DNA of 64,000 nucleotides from Bacteroidaceae bacterium (GTDB taxonomy: Bacteria; Bacteroidota; Bacteroidia; Bacteroidales; Bacteroidaceae): NCBI GenBank assembly GCA_017615245.1, contig JAGAAL010000043.1, positions 1 to 64,000 of the forward strand, written 5' to 3'. Numbering within the stretch: the stretch's first letter is position 1; each line of letters opens with the position of its first letter. A model generated the notes under the pieces. That model did no database searches, was not told where the DNA came from, and saw nothing but the letters and a program-made list of their open reading frames with translations. Position numbers and translations under genes: made by a program. Positions 26,704-36,271 of this stretch are shown piece by piece.

Positions 26704-26778
26704 TAAAGATCCTCTCCCCGCTCCCCTTGGAAGGGGAGAGCCATATCTTTGCCACTTGGGGAAGATAAGAGAGGGGTT
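26704..26778. repeat. GC-rich palindromic repeat upstream of htpG
   Basis: CTCCCC-TTGGAA-GGGGAG lies amid CCTCTCCCC and GAGAGGGG words, a short composite of the same C/G palindrome family as in ileS. It falls in the 241-bp gap between folA and htpG. Confidence 0.6.
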
Positions 26779-26918
26779 TTCTTTTCTTCTTTTGGCAAAC
26801 ACCATGCCAAGTTGCATGACTGACAAAATGACAATCATGACAATAGTAAACAATTAGGAGAAAATGCGGCTCCTAAGGGTAACAATCCAGATTTTAATGA
26901 TGAAACAGTGAAGAAAGC

Positions 26919-27419
26919 TTATTTCTTTCTCACAAGATTGAGGAACACATAGTCGTGGGCATGCCGCTCGTCGGCAAGATGCGGCTCATGTAACTCTACG
27001 TCCCATTCCTCATAATTGACGGTGGGAAAGTAGGCATCGGCATCCTCTGGGGCATCGTCGATGACGGTGAGGTAGAGCTTGTCGGCGATGGGGAGCGTCT
27101 GGCTATAGACGTATGCTCCGCCGATGATGAACACTTCCTCCTCGTCCTTGCAGAGGTCGAGAGCTTCTTGCAGCGAACATACCCATTCTGCTCCTTCTTT
27201 CTCTTCGGGCACTTCGTGGGGCAGTGCAAGCACGATGTTACGACGACGGGGTAGGGGGCGACGGGGGAAGGAAGCAAAGGTGTTCTTTCCCATGATGACG
27301 GTGTGGCCTGTAGTGGTTTCCTTGAATCGCTTCATGTCGTTTGGCATACTGTAGAGCAATTCGTTTTTCTTGCCGATGGCAAAGTTCTTTGCGATGGCGA
27401 CGATGATGGAGAGTGTCAT
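26919..27419 (-). CDS. folA: dihydrofolate reductase
   Basis: A 166-residue DHFR that reduces dihydrofolate to tetrahydrofolate with NADPH. The N-terminus ([23 protein letters not shown]), the conserved Lys/Arg-rich [16 protein letters not shown] and the [10 protein letters not shown] motif fit the family. The start overlaps the thyA stop by 4 bp (ATGA). Pairing with thyA is functional: thymidylate synthase makes the dihydrofolate that this enzyme recycles. Confidence 0.95.
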   Translation of the reverse strand: MTLSIIVAIAKNFAIGKKNELLYSMPNDMKRFKETTTGHTVIMGKNTFASFPRRPLPRRRNIVLALPHEVPEEKEGAEWVCSLQEALDLCKDEEEVFIIGGAYVYSQTLPIADKLYLTVIDDAPEDADAYFPTVNYEEWDVELHEPHLADERHAHDYVFLNLVRKK

Positions 27420-28210
27420 ACTGATACGGTTGCTTTGATGTGGTCGTAGGGATTATAGTCGGTGAGGGTGAAGTCTTCGTACTGGAAGTCGAAGATGGAT
27501 TTCACGTCGGGATTGATGTGCATGTGGGGCAGTGGGCGCGGCTCACGGGTGAGCTGCAGGCGGGCTTGCTCCAGGTGGTTGAGGTAGAGGTGGGTATCGC
27601 CTGTAGTGTAGACGAAGTCGCCTGGACGGAGGCCTGTGACTTGTGCCACCATCATGAGGAGGAGGCTGTATGAGGCGATGTTAAAGGGTACGCCGAGGAA
27701 GGTGTCGGCACTACGCTGGTAGAGCTGGAGGCTGAGTCGACCATCGGCTACATAGAATTGGAATAGAATGTGGCAGGGTGGGAGGTTCATGTTGCCCAAA
27801 TCGGCCACGTTCCATGCAGAGACAATCAGGCGGCGGCTGTCAGGATTGTTCTTTATCTGGTTAATGACATCGGTAATCTGGTCGATGTGTCCACCGTTGT
27901 AGTCGGGCCAACTGCGCCATTGGTAGCCGTAGATGTGTCCGAGGTCGCCATCGGGGTCTGCCCACTCGTTCCAGATACGCACACCGCGTTCTTGAAGCCA
28001 CTTGGCATTGGTATCACCACGAAGGAACCACAGAAGTTCATAGATGATACTCTTCAAGTGGAGCTTCTTGGTGGTGAGGAGTGGGAATCCGTCGTCGAGG
28101 TTGAACCGCATCTGGTTGCCGAACACGCTGATGGTGCCGGTGCCGGTGCGGTCGGTCTTTTCTTTGCCTTCTGTAAGAATCCTGTTCAGTAAGTCGAGAT
28201 ATTGTTTCAT
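27416..28210 (-). CDS. thyA: thymidylate synthase
   Basis: A 264-residue ThyA, converting dUMP to dTMP with methylene-tetrahydrofolate. The catalytic Cys lies in [14 protein letters not shown], the nucleotide-binding [17 protein letters not shown] is intact, and the length equals the E. coli enzyme. It leads a thyA-folA pair, with a -7 element 26 bp before the ATG. Confidence 0.97.
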   Translation of the reverse strand: MKQYLDLLNRILTEGKEKTDRTGTGTISVFGNQMRFNLDDGFPLLTTKKLHLKSIIYELLWFLRGDTNAKWLQERGVRIWNEWADPDGDLGHIYGYQWRSWPDYNGGHIDQITDVINQIKNNPDSRRLIVSAWNVADLGNMNLPPCHILFQFYVADGRLSLQLYQRSADTFLGVPFNIASYSLLLMMVAQVTGLRPGDFVYTTGDTHLYLNHLEQARLQLTREPRPLPHMHINPDVKSIFDFQYEDFTLTDYNPYDHIKATVSV

Positions 28211-28235
28211 TTTAACTTCTTTTTTAATCTGGCTA

Positions 28236-28243
28236 CAAAGTTA
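28236..28243 (-). promoter_or_regulatory. -7 element of thyA-folA
   Basis: The minus strand reads TAACTTTG, 26 bp before the thyA ATG. The -33 region overlaps the terminator hairpin that follows exbD. Confidence 0.55.
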
Positions 28244-28288
28244 CAAAAAAAGAGTGAACCGAAGAAATGATTCACTCTTTTTTTTTCA
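28244..28288. terminator. terminator between exbD and thyA
   Basis: AAAGAGTGAA and TTCACTCTTT pair perfectly, with flanking A and T tracts extending the stem. The T-tract lies next to the exbD 3' end on the minus strand. The structure is symmetrical and would also act on the plus strand. Confidence 0.75.
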
Positions 28289-28306
28289 GTTATTGTGATG
28301 AATGGT

Positions 28307-28780
28307 TTACTTATCTTGTTTCTTAGTTGCTGAGTATACCATCTTCAAAGCATAACCCTTACGTAATTGCTGTTTCACGTCGGTGACGTAACCCATTGGG
28401 GTTTCATGGTCGGCTTTGATGGAAACAGTGTAGAAAGGTTTGTCGACTTCTGCCAACTTGTTACGGTCGGACATCACAAAATCGTACACTTCAGAAGCAT
28501 CGGTTGCTAATGCATCGTTGATCTGGATGCGTGTCTGGTTACCATATTGGGTTCGCAGCTGGTCTGTAGCAGGACGTCCGATGTAGATGAACGATGTACA
28601 TGACTTACGCGCCAATTTCTCAAGCTGAGTACCTGCAGGACGGTCGAACTTCACTAAGTAGGTCACCTCACGCATTGTTGTTACCATCATGAAGAAGAAC
28701 AACACTGAGAAAATCAAGTCAGGAAGTGACGATGTATTCAGTTCAGGCATTTCTTTTTTGCCTTTGTTAAATCTACTCAT
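28307..28780 (-). CDS. ExbD/TolR family biopolymer transport protein (second copy)
   Basis: A 157-residue ExbD-like protein with one N-terminal transmembrane helix carrying the conserved Asp in SLPDLIFSVLFFFMM, then a periplasmic domain. ExbD works with ExbB to turn the proton gradient into movement of TonB. It follows the first exbD by 2 bp. The sequence is clearly diverged from that copy, so the two probably form a heteromeric or alternative motor rather than a recent duplicate. Confidence 0.9.
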   Translation of the reverse strand: MSRFNKGKKEMPELNTSSLPDLIFSVLFFFMMVTTMREVTYLVKFDRPAGTQLEKLARKSCTSFIYIGRPATDQLRTQYGNQTRIQINDALATDASEVYDFVMSDRNKLAEVDKPFYTVSIKADHETPMGYVTDVKQQLRKGYALKMVYSATKKQDK

Positions 28781-28782
28781 AA

Positions 28783-29370
28783 TTACATATTTTTACCGTA
28801 TTGTTTAGGTTCAGCCTCGGAAATCTTCTGAGGGTACACATCACGTATTGCTTCCTTCTCTTGCTTCGTACAGAACTCATACTTGATTCCGAACTCTGCT
28901 TTTGCGAGTTCGTCACGAAGTTCGTTGTAGGCAGCTACTAATTGGTCTTGCACCTGGAAATAGACGCCATAGCTGGTACCACGGTCGGTCTGAACAGAGA
29001 TAACGTGGTTGAGTGTCACCATGCGCTGGCCTAAGATGCCGCACTTCTTTGGTTTCAACTCTGGCAGGTTGGCGCTATTATTTGGGTTTGCAATAAATTC
29101 CTTTGCTCTTGGCTTAACTTCATCCAAACCAACGTAATCATCGCCGATCATGAGGTAGTTGTCCTTATTGATACGGATGTTGAGGATGTTACGTTCCTTG
29201 ACCTTCAATTCGTTTTTAGCGTCTTCGTCCTCTGGTGGCTTAGGGAGTGTACGAGCCAATCCCTGGTCGGTGTCCATAGAGGTGGTTACAAGGAAGAAGA
29301 TGAGCAACATAAATGAAATATCTGCTGTTGAACTGGTGTTCAGTCCCGGCATCTTTCTCTTTTTTCCCAT
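28783..29370 (-). CDS. ExbD/TolR family biopolymer transport protein (first copy)
   Basis: A 195-residue ExbD-like protein; the transmembrane helix has the proton-path Asp in STADISFMLLIFFLV. The periplasmic part (about residues 50-195) is longer than in the second copy. It follows a small membrane-protein gene by 26 bp and precedes the second exbD by 2 bp, within the exbB-exbD-exbD block. Confidence 0.9.
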   Translation of the reverse strand: MGKKRKMPGLNTSSTADISFMLLIFFLVTTSMDTDQGLARTLPKPPEDEDAKNELKVKERNILNIRINKDNYLMIGDDYVGLDEVKPRAKEFIANPNNSANLPELKPKKCGILGQRMVTLNHVISVQTDRGTSYGVYFQVQDQLVAAYNELRDELAKAEFGIKYEFCTKQEKEAIRDVYPQKISEAEPKQYGKNM

Positions 29371-29396
29371 ACTAGTTACTCAATTTTAAAAGGTTT

Positions 29397-29852
29397 TTAC
29401 TGCTTTGCCTTCAAGATGACGCTATAGATGATGGCACCTATAGTGATGACAGCGAGGATGGCGATGGACACGATACATGCATCGGTGATGATGATGTCAG
29501 ATGGTACATTCCAGTCTTCGTTGTTGATAAGCATGTGCTCGTCCTTGTTTGCCATACCAACAGCAGCACCAATGGCCAGTGTAACGATAGGCAGCCCCCA
29601 TGTGTAGATGTAGGACTTGTTGAAGCCATATTCCTTCACATACATGAAGAAGCTGACAAGCATAAGAATGAGGGTTGCAACACACAAAACGATAGCCCAA
29701 ACGAGCATTACGTCCAAGAACTGTGGGTCATTCATCTTTGGGTTCTCTTCGTATGGATTGTCGAATCCAATAACGAAGTACAGGATGAATATGATGGCGC
29801 TTATTCCCATCAATACCCAAAGTGTAATCTTTGATATTTTTTCGATATTCAT
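29397..29852 (-). CDS. hypothetical four-helix membrane protein in exb operon
   Basis: A 151-residue protein with four hydrophobic segments (about 8-28, 48-68, 80-100 and 128-148) and a central polar loop (MANKDEHMLINNEDWNVP). I do not recognise a family with a known function. It sits between exbB (82 bp upstream) and exbD (26 bp downstream), in the same orientation, so it is likely a partner or accessory of this energy-transducing complex. Confidence 0.75.
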   Translation of the reverse strand: MNIEKISKITLWVLMGISAIIFILYFVIGFDNPYEENPKMNDPQFLDVMLVWAIVLCVATLILMLVSFFMYVKEYGFNKSYIYTWGLPIVTLAIGAAVGMANKDEHMLINNEDWNVPSDIIITDACIVSIAILAVITIGAIIYSVILKAKQ

Positions 29853-29934
29853 TGTTTGTCTCCTTGTTTTAGTTGTTAATAATTGTCTTTAAGGTCGTTA
29901 GAGGCCTTAAGGGCTTTAACGTCATTCCGACACC

Positions 29935-30750
29935 TTATTTCTTAAGGTTGTATTTAGCAACGAGGTCAAGGAGTGAAATGGTTGCGTCTTCCATCTGTGC
30001 AGTGATTGACTCAATCTTAGCAAGAATGTAGTTGTAGAATACCTGAAGAATAAGTGCAACAACGATACCGAAGATTGTTGTCAAAAGGGCAACCTTCATA
30101 CCACCTGCAACAACTGTTGGGCTGATATCACCTGCCTGCTGGATAGCGTCGAACGCCTGAACCATACCGATCACAGTTCCCAAGAATCCGAGAGATGGAG
30201 CCATGGCAATGAACAATGTGATCCATGAGCAACCCTTCTCAAGGTTAGAAGCTTGAACTGCTCCGTATGCTACGACTGACTTTTCAACAGCGTCAGCACC
30301 AGCCTCGAGGCGCATGAGACCCTGATAGCAAATAGAAGCGATAGGACCACGGGTGTTGCGGCAAGCTGCCTTTGCTTTTTCTACATCGTTAGCGTCGAGT
30401 GCCTTTTCTACTTCTGCAAGCATCTTGTCAGTCTTAACGTCTGCGAGTGCGAGGTAGATAATACGTTCGATACAGAATGCAAGACCGATGATAAGTGCGA
30501 TAGCAACGATTGCCATGAAGCCTGCATCACCTTCGATGAACTTAGTCTTCAATTGCTTGTACATACCAACTTCTTCCTTTGTTTCCTCTGGAACAGCTGC
30601 TTCTACTGGTTCTGCTTCCTCAACTGCTGCTGAGTCAACTTGTTCAACTGCTGCTGTATCAACAGCTTCTTCGTCCTGTGCAGACATTGTCTGAGTCATA
30701 CCAAATGTGAAGACTCCCATAAGTGCAATAATTGCAAATACTTTTTTCAT
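29935..30750 (-). CDS. MotA/TolQ/ExbB proton channel family protein
   Basis: A 271-residue ExbB. Unlike E. coli ExbB, it begins with a signal-peptide-like stretch (MKKVFAIIAL...MSAQ) and an acidic Glu/Val/Ala-rich segment (about residues 25-60). Three transmembrane helices follow; the channel motifs lie in the second and third (LGFLGTVIGMVQAF; VALLTTIFGIVVAL). It opens the exbB-exbD-exbD block and would power outer-membrane TonB receptors. Confidence 0.92.
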   Translation of the reverse strand: MKKVFAIIALMGVFTFGMTQTMSAQDEEAVDTAAVEQVDSAAVEEAEPVEAAVPEETKEEVGMYKQLKTKFIEGDAGFMAIVAIALIIGLAFCIERIIYLALADVKTDKMLAEVEKALDANDVEKAKAACRNTRGPIASICYQGLMRLEAGADAVEKSVVAYGAVQASNLEKGCSWITLFIAMAPSLGFLGTVIGMVQAFDAIQQAGDISPTVVAGGMKVALLTTIFGIVVALILQVFYNYILAKIESITAQMEDATISLLDLVAKYNLKK

Positions 30751-30955
30751 TTTTCGTTTGAGTTTTTAAGATTAATACTTTATTGATTTGTTTTGTTTCT
30801 TAATTTCGTTATTACGATTTGATTGTTTAGTTTATTCCGTTATTACTACGTTTTTTCGCTTTGAAATCGGTGTCATGTCTCCAAAATCGGTTGCAAATTA
30901 CAACTTTTTGTTGACATAGACGCTATTTCAGCAACAAAAATACGCATTTTTTTTG

Positions 30956-31729
30956 TTATCTCAATAAAAAGTATGCATTTTTCTTCGTTTCAGTGGCAAT
31001 ATTTTCCATATTACATGCATAAATTTCAGTTAGACGCCTCACAATTTCAATGATAAATGCACTTTCGTTCCTTTTGCCCCGATGCGGAACGGGGGCGAGG
31101 TAAGGGGAGTCAGTTTCAACTACAATCCGGCTCAAAGGTACCGCATTTTTCAGCACTTCAGGTAGGGTGGATTTCTTAAAAGTGAGGACACCGCCGATAC
31201 CGAGTTTGAATCCTTCAAACGAAAGAAGTTTACGTGCTTCGTCTTCTGTTCCAGTGAAACAATGGAATACTCCTTCGAGTCTATCATAACGATGTTGCTC
31301 CATGATTTCGATGATTTCCTGAAAAGCATTGCGGGCATGAATCATGAGCGGTTTCCCAAAATGCTTTGCCCATTGTATCTGTTGTTCAAAAGCATCAAGT
31401 TGCTGAGCGCGGTAGGTTTCGTCCCAATAGAAGTCAAGCCCCACCTCACCAATGGCTGTGAATCGGGAGGGATTGGCTTCTAAAAGGGCGTACATCTGGT
31501 CGAGTTGTGATTGATAATCGTCCTTCACATCTTCGGGATGTAATCCAATCATGGGGAAGAGATAGCCGGGATAGGCATCGCATACCTCGATGAGATGGGG
31601 CAGTCCCTGAAGATTAACATTGGGCACTAGTATCTTTTCGACCTGGGCGTCTTTAGCCCGTCGGATGACTTCGGGGAGATCGTCAGCGAATTCTTCGCCA
31701 TCGAGATGCGAATGGGTATCGATAATCAT
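30956..31729 (-). CDS. TatD family metal-dependent hydrolase
   Basis: A 257-residue TatD-type nuclease with a TIM-barrel fold. Metal-binding motifs run in order: DTHSHLD at the start, GEVGLDFYW, MIHARNA, FHCFTGT and ETDSPYLAPVPHRGKRNE. Relatives are 3'-5' deoxyribonucleases or hydrolases acting in DNA repair. It begins 3 bp after the polyprenyl synthase stop, so both belong to the tonB-led transcript. Confidence 0.93.
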   Translation of the reverse strand: MIIDTHSHLDGEEFADDLPEVIRRAKDAQVEKILVPNVNLQGLPHLIEVCDAYPGYLFPMIGLHPEDVKDDYQSQLDQMYALLEANPSRFTAIGEVGLDFYWDETYRAQQLDAFEQQIQWAKHFGKPLMIHARNAFQEIIEIMEQHRYDRLEGVFHCFTGTEDEARKLLSFEGFKLGIGGVLTFKKSTLPEVLKNAVPLSRIVVETDSPYLAPVPHRGKRNESAFIIEIVRRLTEIYACNMENIATETKKNAYFLLR

Positions 31730-31732
31730 GAA

Positions 31733-32707
31733 CTATTTGTCGCGTTTGAGCAGTTTATCGGCGAATGCCTTGAGTTCTGCCTTCTTAGTTTCATCAACCT
31801 TAACATTAGCTAGATACTTAAGCGATTGAGCAAACAGCTGTTCAATCTTTTCCTGACAGAGGGCTTTGATGCCTACAGCATCGTAGATGGCTGTAACGGA
31901 TAGGATCTTCTCAGCAGGTACGAAATCGGTTCTGCTGACCCACTCCTGCAATTGTGTTTTCTGGGTGGGTTTTGCCAAGTTGAATGCATTGATGAGCATG
32001 AAAGTCTTTTTGTTGCACAGGATATCGCCGCCTATCTGCTTGCCGAATACGGCAGGGTCACCATAGACATCTAGGAGATCGTCTTGCAGTTGGAAGGCAA
32101 GTCCCATCTTCTCGCCAAACTGATAGAGGTTGTTGGCATCTTCATCGGATGCTCCTGCAAGTTCTGCTCCGATTTTCAGGGCGCAGGCAAGTAAGAGAGA
32201 GGTCTTCAGGCGAATCATTTCCATATACTCTTCCTCACGGACATCGTTGCGACTTTCAAATTCTACATCGTATTGCTGACCGTCGCATACACCCAGTGTC
32301 GCTGCGTTGAAGGTCTTCACGGCTTTCGCAAGGTGTGGGCTGGCAGTCTCCGTGAAGAGTTTGTAAGCCATAATCAGCATCGCATCGCCTGAGAGGATAG
32401 CGGTGTTATCATCCCATTTTTTATGAACCGTGAGATGTCCTCTACGCATATCGGCACGATCCATCAAGTCGTCGTGGAGGAGGGTGAAGTTGTGATAGGT
32501 TTCCAAAGCAATGGCATTAGGGAGAATGTCGTCAACACAATCCTTATAAAGGTTGTACGCCATTAGCATAAGGATGGGACGAATACGTTTTCCTCCCAGA
32601 TCAAGCACATACTTAATTGGGGCATAAAGCCCTTCTGGTTGTGCTTTGTATAATATATTGTCAATATAGAAATTGACTTTGTCGAATAGCTCTTGATAGT
32701 TCAGCAT
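31733..32707 (-). CDS. polyprenyl (isoprenoid) diphosphate synthase
   Basis: A 324-residue trans-prenyltransferase. I place the start at the ATG 32707 (MLNYQELFDKV), as the 17 residues upstream are unlike the family and sit in the inter-gene region. The first Asp-rich motif is LHDDLMDRADMRRG and the second QLQDDLLDVYGD. A short residue set before the first motif would decide chain length, which I cannot assign. The product could feed quinone or undecaprenyl synthesis. It lies between tonB and tatD. Confidence 0.92.
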   Translation of the reverse strand: MLNYQELFDKVNFYIDNILYKAQPEGLYAPIKYVLDLGGKRIRPILMLMAYNLYKDCVDDILPNAIALETYHNFTLLHDDLMDRADMRRGHLTVHKKWDDNTAILSGDAMLIMAYKLFTETASPHLAKAVKTFNAATLGVCDGQQYDVEFESRNDVREEEYMEMIRLKTSLLLACALKIGAELAGASDEDANNLYQFGEKMGLAFQLQDDLLDVYGDPAVFGKQIGGDILCNKKTFMLINAFNLAKPTQKTQLQEWVSRTDFVPAEKILSVTAIYDAVGIKALCQEKIEQLFAQSLKYLANVKVDETKKAELKAFADKLLKRDK

Positions 32708-32785
32708 GTTGTTTCGTATATTATATATAATTAAGGTGTGCCAAATGTTGTCTGACACACCTTAATATATGATTCGTTCGTTGTA

Positions 32786-33496
32786 TTAAGTCAACTTGAA
32801 CTGTACAGGTACGGTATATTTTACACGTACTGGTTTTCCTCTCTGCTTACCTGGCTTCCACTTAGGCATTGCTTTGATGACACGCATTGCTTCTTCGTCA
32901 CACTTTGGATGCAGTGAGCGTACAACCTTTGGATCTACGATAGAACCATCTTTGTTGACAACGAACTCGATGATACTACGACCCTGGATACCCTGTTCCT
33001 GAGCAATGGTAGGATACTTGATGTTTTTGCTGAGGTATTCCAAAAGCTTGTCCATACCTCCAGGGAATTCAGGCATCTCTTCTACCACCTGGAAGATTTC
33101 TTCCTCATCTGTTACCTCTACAGCTACGGCAGGACCCATTACAGGACCAGCAACAGGTGCAGAAGGACCGGTGATGGCTTCGTTGGTATCTTCTGACTCT
33201 GGAGCTTCGTTCTCTTCGATTTCTTCATTGTCGTCAACAATATCCAAAATCTCAGGGACTTGAGGCACTTCCTGTGGAGGTGGAGGAGCCATTTGGAAGA
33301 TTGGTTGCGTTACAGGAGGAACTTCCTCTTCCATTTGAGCATAAGCTGCAAAGACAACAGGTTCAGTCTCTTTGTACTCACGAGTTGTCCATTCGAAAGC
33401 AGCGAAGATTGCGCCTAAGGCGAAGATGTAACCAATGAGCATACTGGTACTCTTCTGTCCTTCAAGGTCGGCTTTTTTTGATTTCTTTACTTCCAT
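32786..33496 (-). CDS. energy transducer TonB
   Basis: A 236-residue TonB. An N-terminal membrane anchor (about residues 18-38) precedes a periplasmic Pro/Glu-rich spacer with APPPPQEVPQVPEI and an acidic stretch, then the C-terminal TonB domain with EEMPEFPGGMDKLLEYL, YPTIAQEQGIQGR, and MPKWKPGKQRGKPV. It carries ExbB/ExbD motion to outer-membrane receptors. It heads tonB-polyprenyl synthase-tatD, with exbBDD following 205 bp later. Confidence 0.93.
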   Translation of the reverse strand: MEVKKSKKADLEGQKSTSMLIGYIFALGAIFAAFEWTTREYKETEPVVFAAYAQMEEEVPPVTQPIFQMAPPPPQEVPQVPEILDIVDDNEEIEENEAPESEDTNEAITGPSAPVAGPVMGPAVAVEVTDEEEIFQVVEEMPEFPGGMDKLLEYLSKNIKYPTIAQEQGIQGRSIIEFVVNKDGSIVDPKVVRSLHPKCDEEAMRVIKAMPKWKPGKQRGKPVRVKYTVPVQFKLT

Positions 33497-33547
33497 AATT
33501 TATTCTGTTTTGTTGATAATCAAACCAATAGTCTTCTCTATCTGTCG

Positions 33548-33555
33548 CAAAAGTA
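33548..33555 (-). promoter_or_regulatory. -7 element of the tonB transcript
   Basis: The minus strand reads TACTTTTG, 52 bp before the tonB ATG, with a near-match TTG at the -33 distance (around 33578). Confidence 0.5.
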
Positions 33556-33619
33556 ATACTTTTTTTTTAATCTGTGTCAATCAATTTGCATTTTTTTTGA
33601 AAAAAAGTTGAAAACTCTG

Positions 33620-36262
33620 CTATTTTGGGCCTATTTTGTCAGAATCGGGGGACATTGAGTGTAAATATACGTCTCGTTGTGGGAACGGAATCTCGATGTT
33701 GTTCTTGTTCAACGTATCGTAAATCACTTCTTTGACTTTTGCGATGAACATAGCTTTCTGATCGACCAGTATCCACATGACGACATTGAGGTCTACGCTG
33801 CTATCGCCGAATCCTGCGAACATTACAGAGATGTTCTTTTCTTTGTTGACAATGTCGCGTCCGTCTGGTAACTCTACACAAAGCGGCTTGATGGCGGCGA
33901 GCAGGAGTTTACGTACATGTTCCACATTATTTCCGTAGGCAATTCCAACAGGAATCTTTATAAGCTCGTAGCTGTGGTTGCGAGTCAGGTTTTTGAAGTT
34001 CTTGTTGAACAAAGAGGTGTTGAGGAAGGCAATGACACTACCGTCGAGGGTGATGATTTGTGTACTCTGATAGGTGATGCTTTCCACTTTTCCCTGAATG
34101 CCGTCACACTCGATGTAGTCGCCCACACGTAAACGTCCACTCATGAGCGAGATGCCGTAGAAGAAGTTTTCCAAGAGGTCTTTCATCGCGAAACCCATAC
34201 CTGTTGCCAAACCTGCCGCCACGACTGAAATACCTGTCTGCGGAACTTTCAGCAGTACAAGTACCAGGATGATGTAGATGCCCCAGATGACGATGGCAAT
34301 GACGTTGCGAGCCAAGGTTTCATTGAAGTCTTCTCCGTTATCGTCGGACATCTTGGTGCGGTAGAGATGGTAGAACGAACGAAGCATATAGTTGAGATAG
34401 CGGAAAGCGAAATAGAGACAAACCACGATGACCACCATGTAGATGGACAGGCGGATGTATTTCGGCTCATCGACGATGACCTTCTTGAATAGTTCGAAGC
34501 AGGATTCTGTCATCTCGAAAATGTCGGCAGCAAAGAAGAAGCTGGCTACGACGGCACCTATAGTGGCAATAGGAACGAGGGCTTTGTTGATCAAGTCATA
34601 GAACCAGGTCTTATGGATATAACGTCCCTTTTCCATACGGCTGAACAGTTCGCCACTTGCGCGTAGTTCTGCCAGTTCTTTTTGTTTGCTGAGGGGCGAT
34701 GCATCCATCACGATTTGTTTAGACAGCACATTCTGCTCGTACATTTCCATGAGGTCGTAGCAGCATGTGATGGTTTCGATGGCTGCCAAGAGGAATGTCC
34801 ACCATATGATAATCTGTACGGCCATCAGGGTGTAGCCGACCCATGAACAGACGCAGGAAACGATCATCACGATGAGCGAAATGGTAGAGTAGAGGATGTC
34901 GCTCATTGGCAAGAACGACTTGTTGCGCCGGATGGAGAAATACTGCCAGATGGTGAGGCCGAGGATGATGGGCGGACAAATCAGATTGATGATGTTGTTC
35001 GGAATCAGCAGAATGCGGAAGAAAATGATTATCAATGCCATCGAAATGAATGGCAGATAGATGGCGATTCCGTGATTGCATTGTTCGGCTTTCAATCGGA
35101 TAATTAGGGAGATGAGGATGGCTTCGAACAACCACGCAAAGTCAATCATCAGTTTGGCTGCCATCACGAACAGATTGAGATGGAGGAATTGCTTTGCGAT
35201 GGTGAGGGCAATCACAAAGATAAAGAGTCCTACGGCAAGGATGATAATCTTGCGCTGCTGTTTATAGGTTTCTTTATCGAGATTGAAGACGCTCTCTTTC
35301 ATCCATCGTTCGGCCTTGTGTGCAAACTTAGGGAACAGCTTGCTGATGAGCGAAGGTACCCAGCGGATGAGGACGTTGCTCAGCAAGGTGGCAATCAGGA
35401 TGTAAATAAGCATAAAAATGCTGACAGCTGGTACGATAGGACCTCTCCATTCTGATCTTGCACGTTCGGTTTTACCCAGCTGACTGTATTTCTCGTTATA
35501 ATCACGTTTTGCGTGTTGCAGTTGCTGAGGTAGTGCTTGCAGAATCTTGAAATAGTTGGAACTTCCGTCATTGAAGATATTGTTGCGCAAGTCTTTGTAT
35601 TTCTGCTGTGAGTAATTATAAAGTTTTCCTACTTTGTTGGTGACAACATCGTAGTAGTCTTTATCTTCTTCGACTGATTGCAAGATGCGCATGAGGTTGT
35701 TACGAATGGCTTTTGCAAAGGTCAGACACTCTTCACGGTCTTTTAGCTCTATCTCGTTCAGCTCGAAAGGCATGGTGCGTTGTGAGTGGAGCAACCCTTC
35801 ATTGTTTTCATGAATCATCTGATTGATGGAATCAGCTGCTGAGGTATTACCGATTGCTGGTGGCAGTTCCTTGAGGGCAATAATCAAACTGTCGTAGCGT
35901 GCGATTTCACTGGTGACTCTGTCCCTGATTCTGCCATAAGGAATGTTGTTGGCTCCCAGCTCCTTGTGTAGTTTTGTGGCTTGAGTACAAGCGTATGCAA
36001 CATCGAATGTGTAATCGTGCTTTTGAGAATAGAGCATCAGGCTGATTTGGTCACATCGTTGCATGTAATCAATCAGTTTCTTGTGCTGTGCGGCACTTTG
36101 CTGCTCATAGCGTTGCATCATTACTTTCTGCTCACGATAGTTCTGGTTCAACTCCAGTCGTAAGATGCTGAGCGTTTTTGCTAAGTCTCTTTCTTTCAGT
36201 ACGGCTTGCGACTGAATAAAGGTGAGTAGGGCGATTGCAAATAAAAGGATGATTCGTTTCAT
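33620..36262 (-). CDS. large mechanosensitive ion channel (MscS/MscK type)
   Basis: An 880-residue MscS-superfamily protein of MscK-like layout. A signal peptide (residues 1-19) precedes a periplasmic, helical domain (about 20-275), about ten membrane segments (about 280-690) and the MscS pore/beta domain. The pore helix reads VAAGLATGMGFAMKDLLEN, followed by GDYIECDGIQGKVESI. Such channels release solutes on osmotic downshock. It follows a 225-residue gene by 9 bp, the two probably being co-transcribed. Confidence 0.9.
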   Translation of the reverse strand: MKRIILLFAIALLTFIQSQAVLKERDLAKTLSILRLELNQNYREQKVMMQRYEQQSAAQHKKLIDYMQRCDQISLMLYSQKHDYTFDVAYACTQATKLHKELGANNIPYGRIRDRVTSEIARYDSLIIALKELPPAIGNTSAADSINQMIHENNEGLLHSQRTMPFELNEIELKDREECLTFAKAIRNNLMRILQSVEEDKDYYDVVTNKVGKLYNYSQQKYKDLRNNIFNDGSSNYFKILQALPQQLQHAKRDYNEKYSQLGKTERARSEWRGPIVPAVSIFMLIYILIATLLSNVLIRWVPSLISKLFPKFAHKAERWMKESVFNLDKETYKQQRKIIILAVGLFIFVIALTIAKQFLHLNLFVMAAKLMIDFAWLFEAILISLIIRLKAEQCNHGIAIYLPFISMALIIIFFRILLIPNNIINLICPPIILGLTIWQYFSIRRNKSFLPMSDILYSTISLIVMIVSCVCSWVGYTLMAVQIIIWWTFLLAAIETITCCYDLMEMYEQNVLSKQIVMDASPLSKQKELAELRASGELFSRMEKGRYIHKTWFYDLINKALVPIATIGAVVASFFFAADIFEMTESCFELFKKVIVDEPKYIRLSIYMVVIVVCLYFAFRYLNYMLRSFYHLYRTKMSDDNGEDFNETLARNVIAIVIWGIYIILVLVLLKVPQTGISVVAAGLATGMGFAMKDLLENFFYGISLMSGRLRVGDYIECDGIQGKVESITYQSTQIITLDGSVIAFLNTSLFNKNFKNLTRNHSYELIKIPVGIAYGNNVEHVRKLLLAAIKPLCVELPDGRDIVNKEKNISVMFAGFGDSSVDLNVVMWILVDQKAMFIAKVKEVIYDTLNKNNIEIPFPQRDVYLHSMSPDSDKIGPK

Positions 36263-36271
36263 GATATCTTG

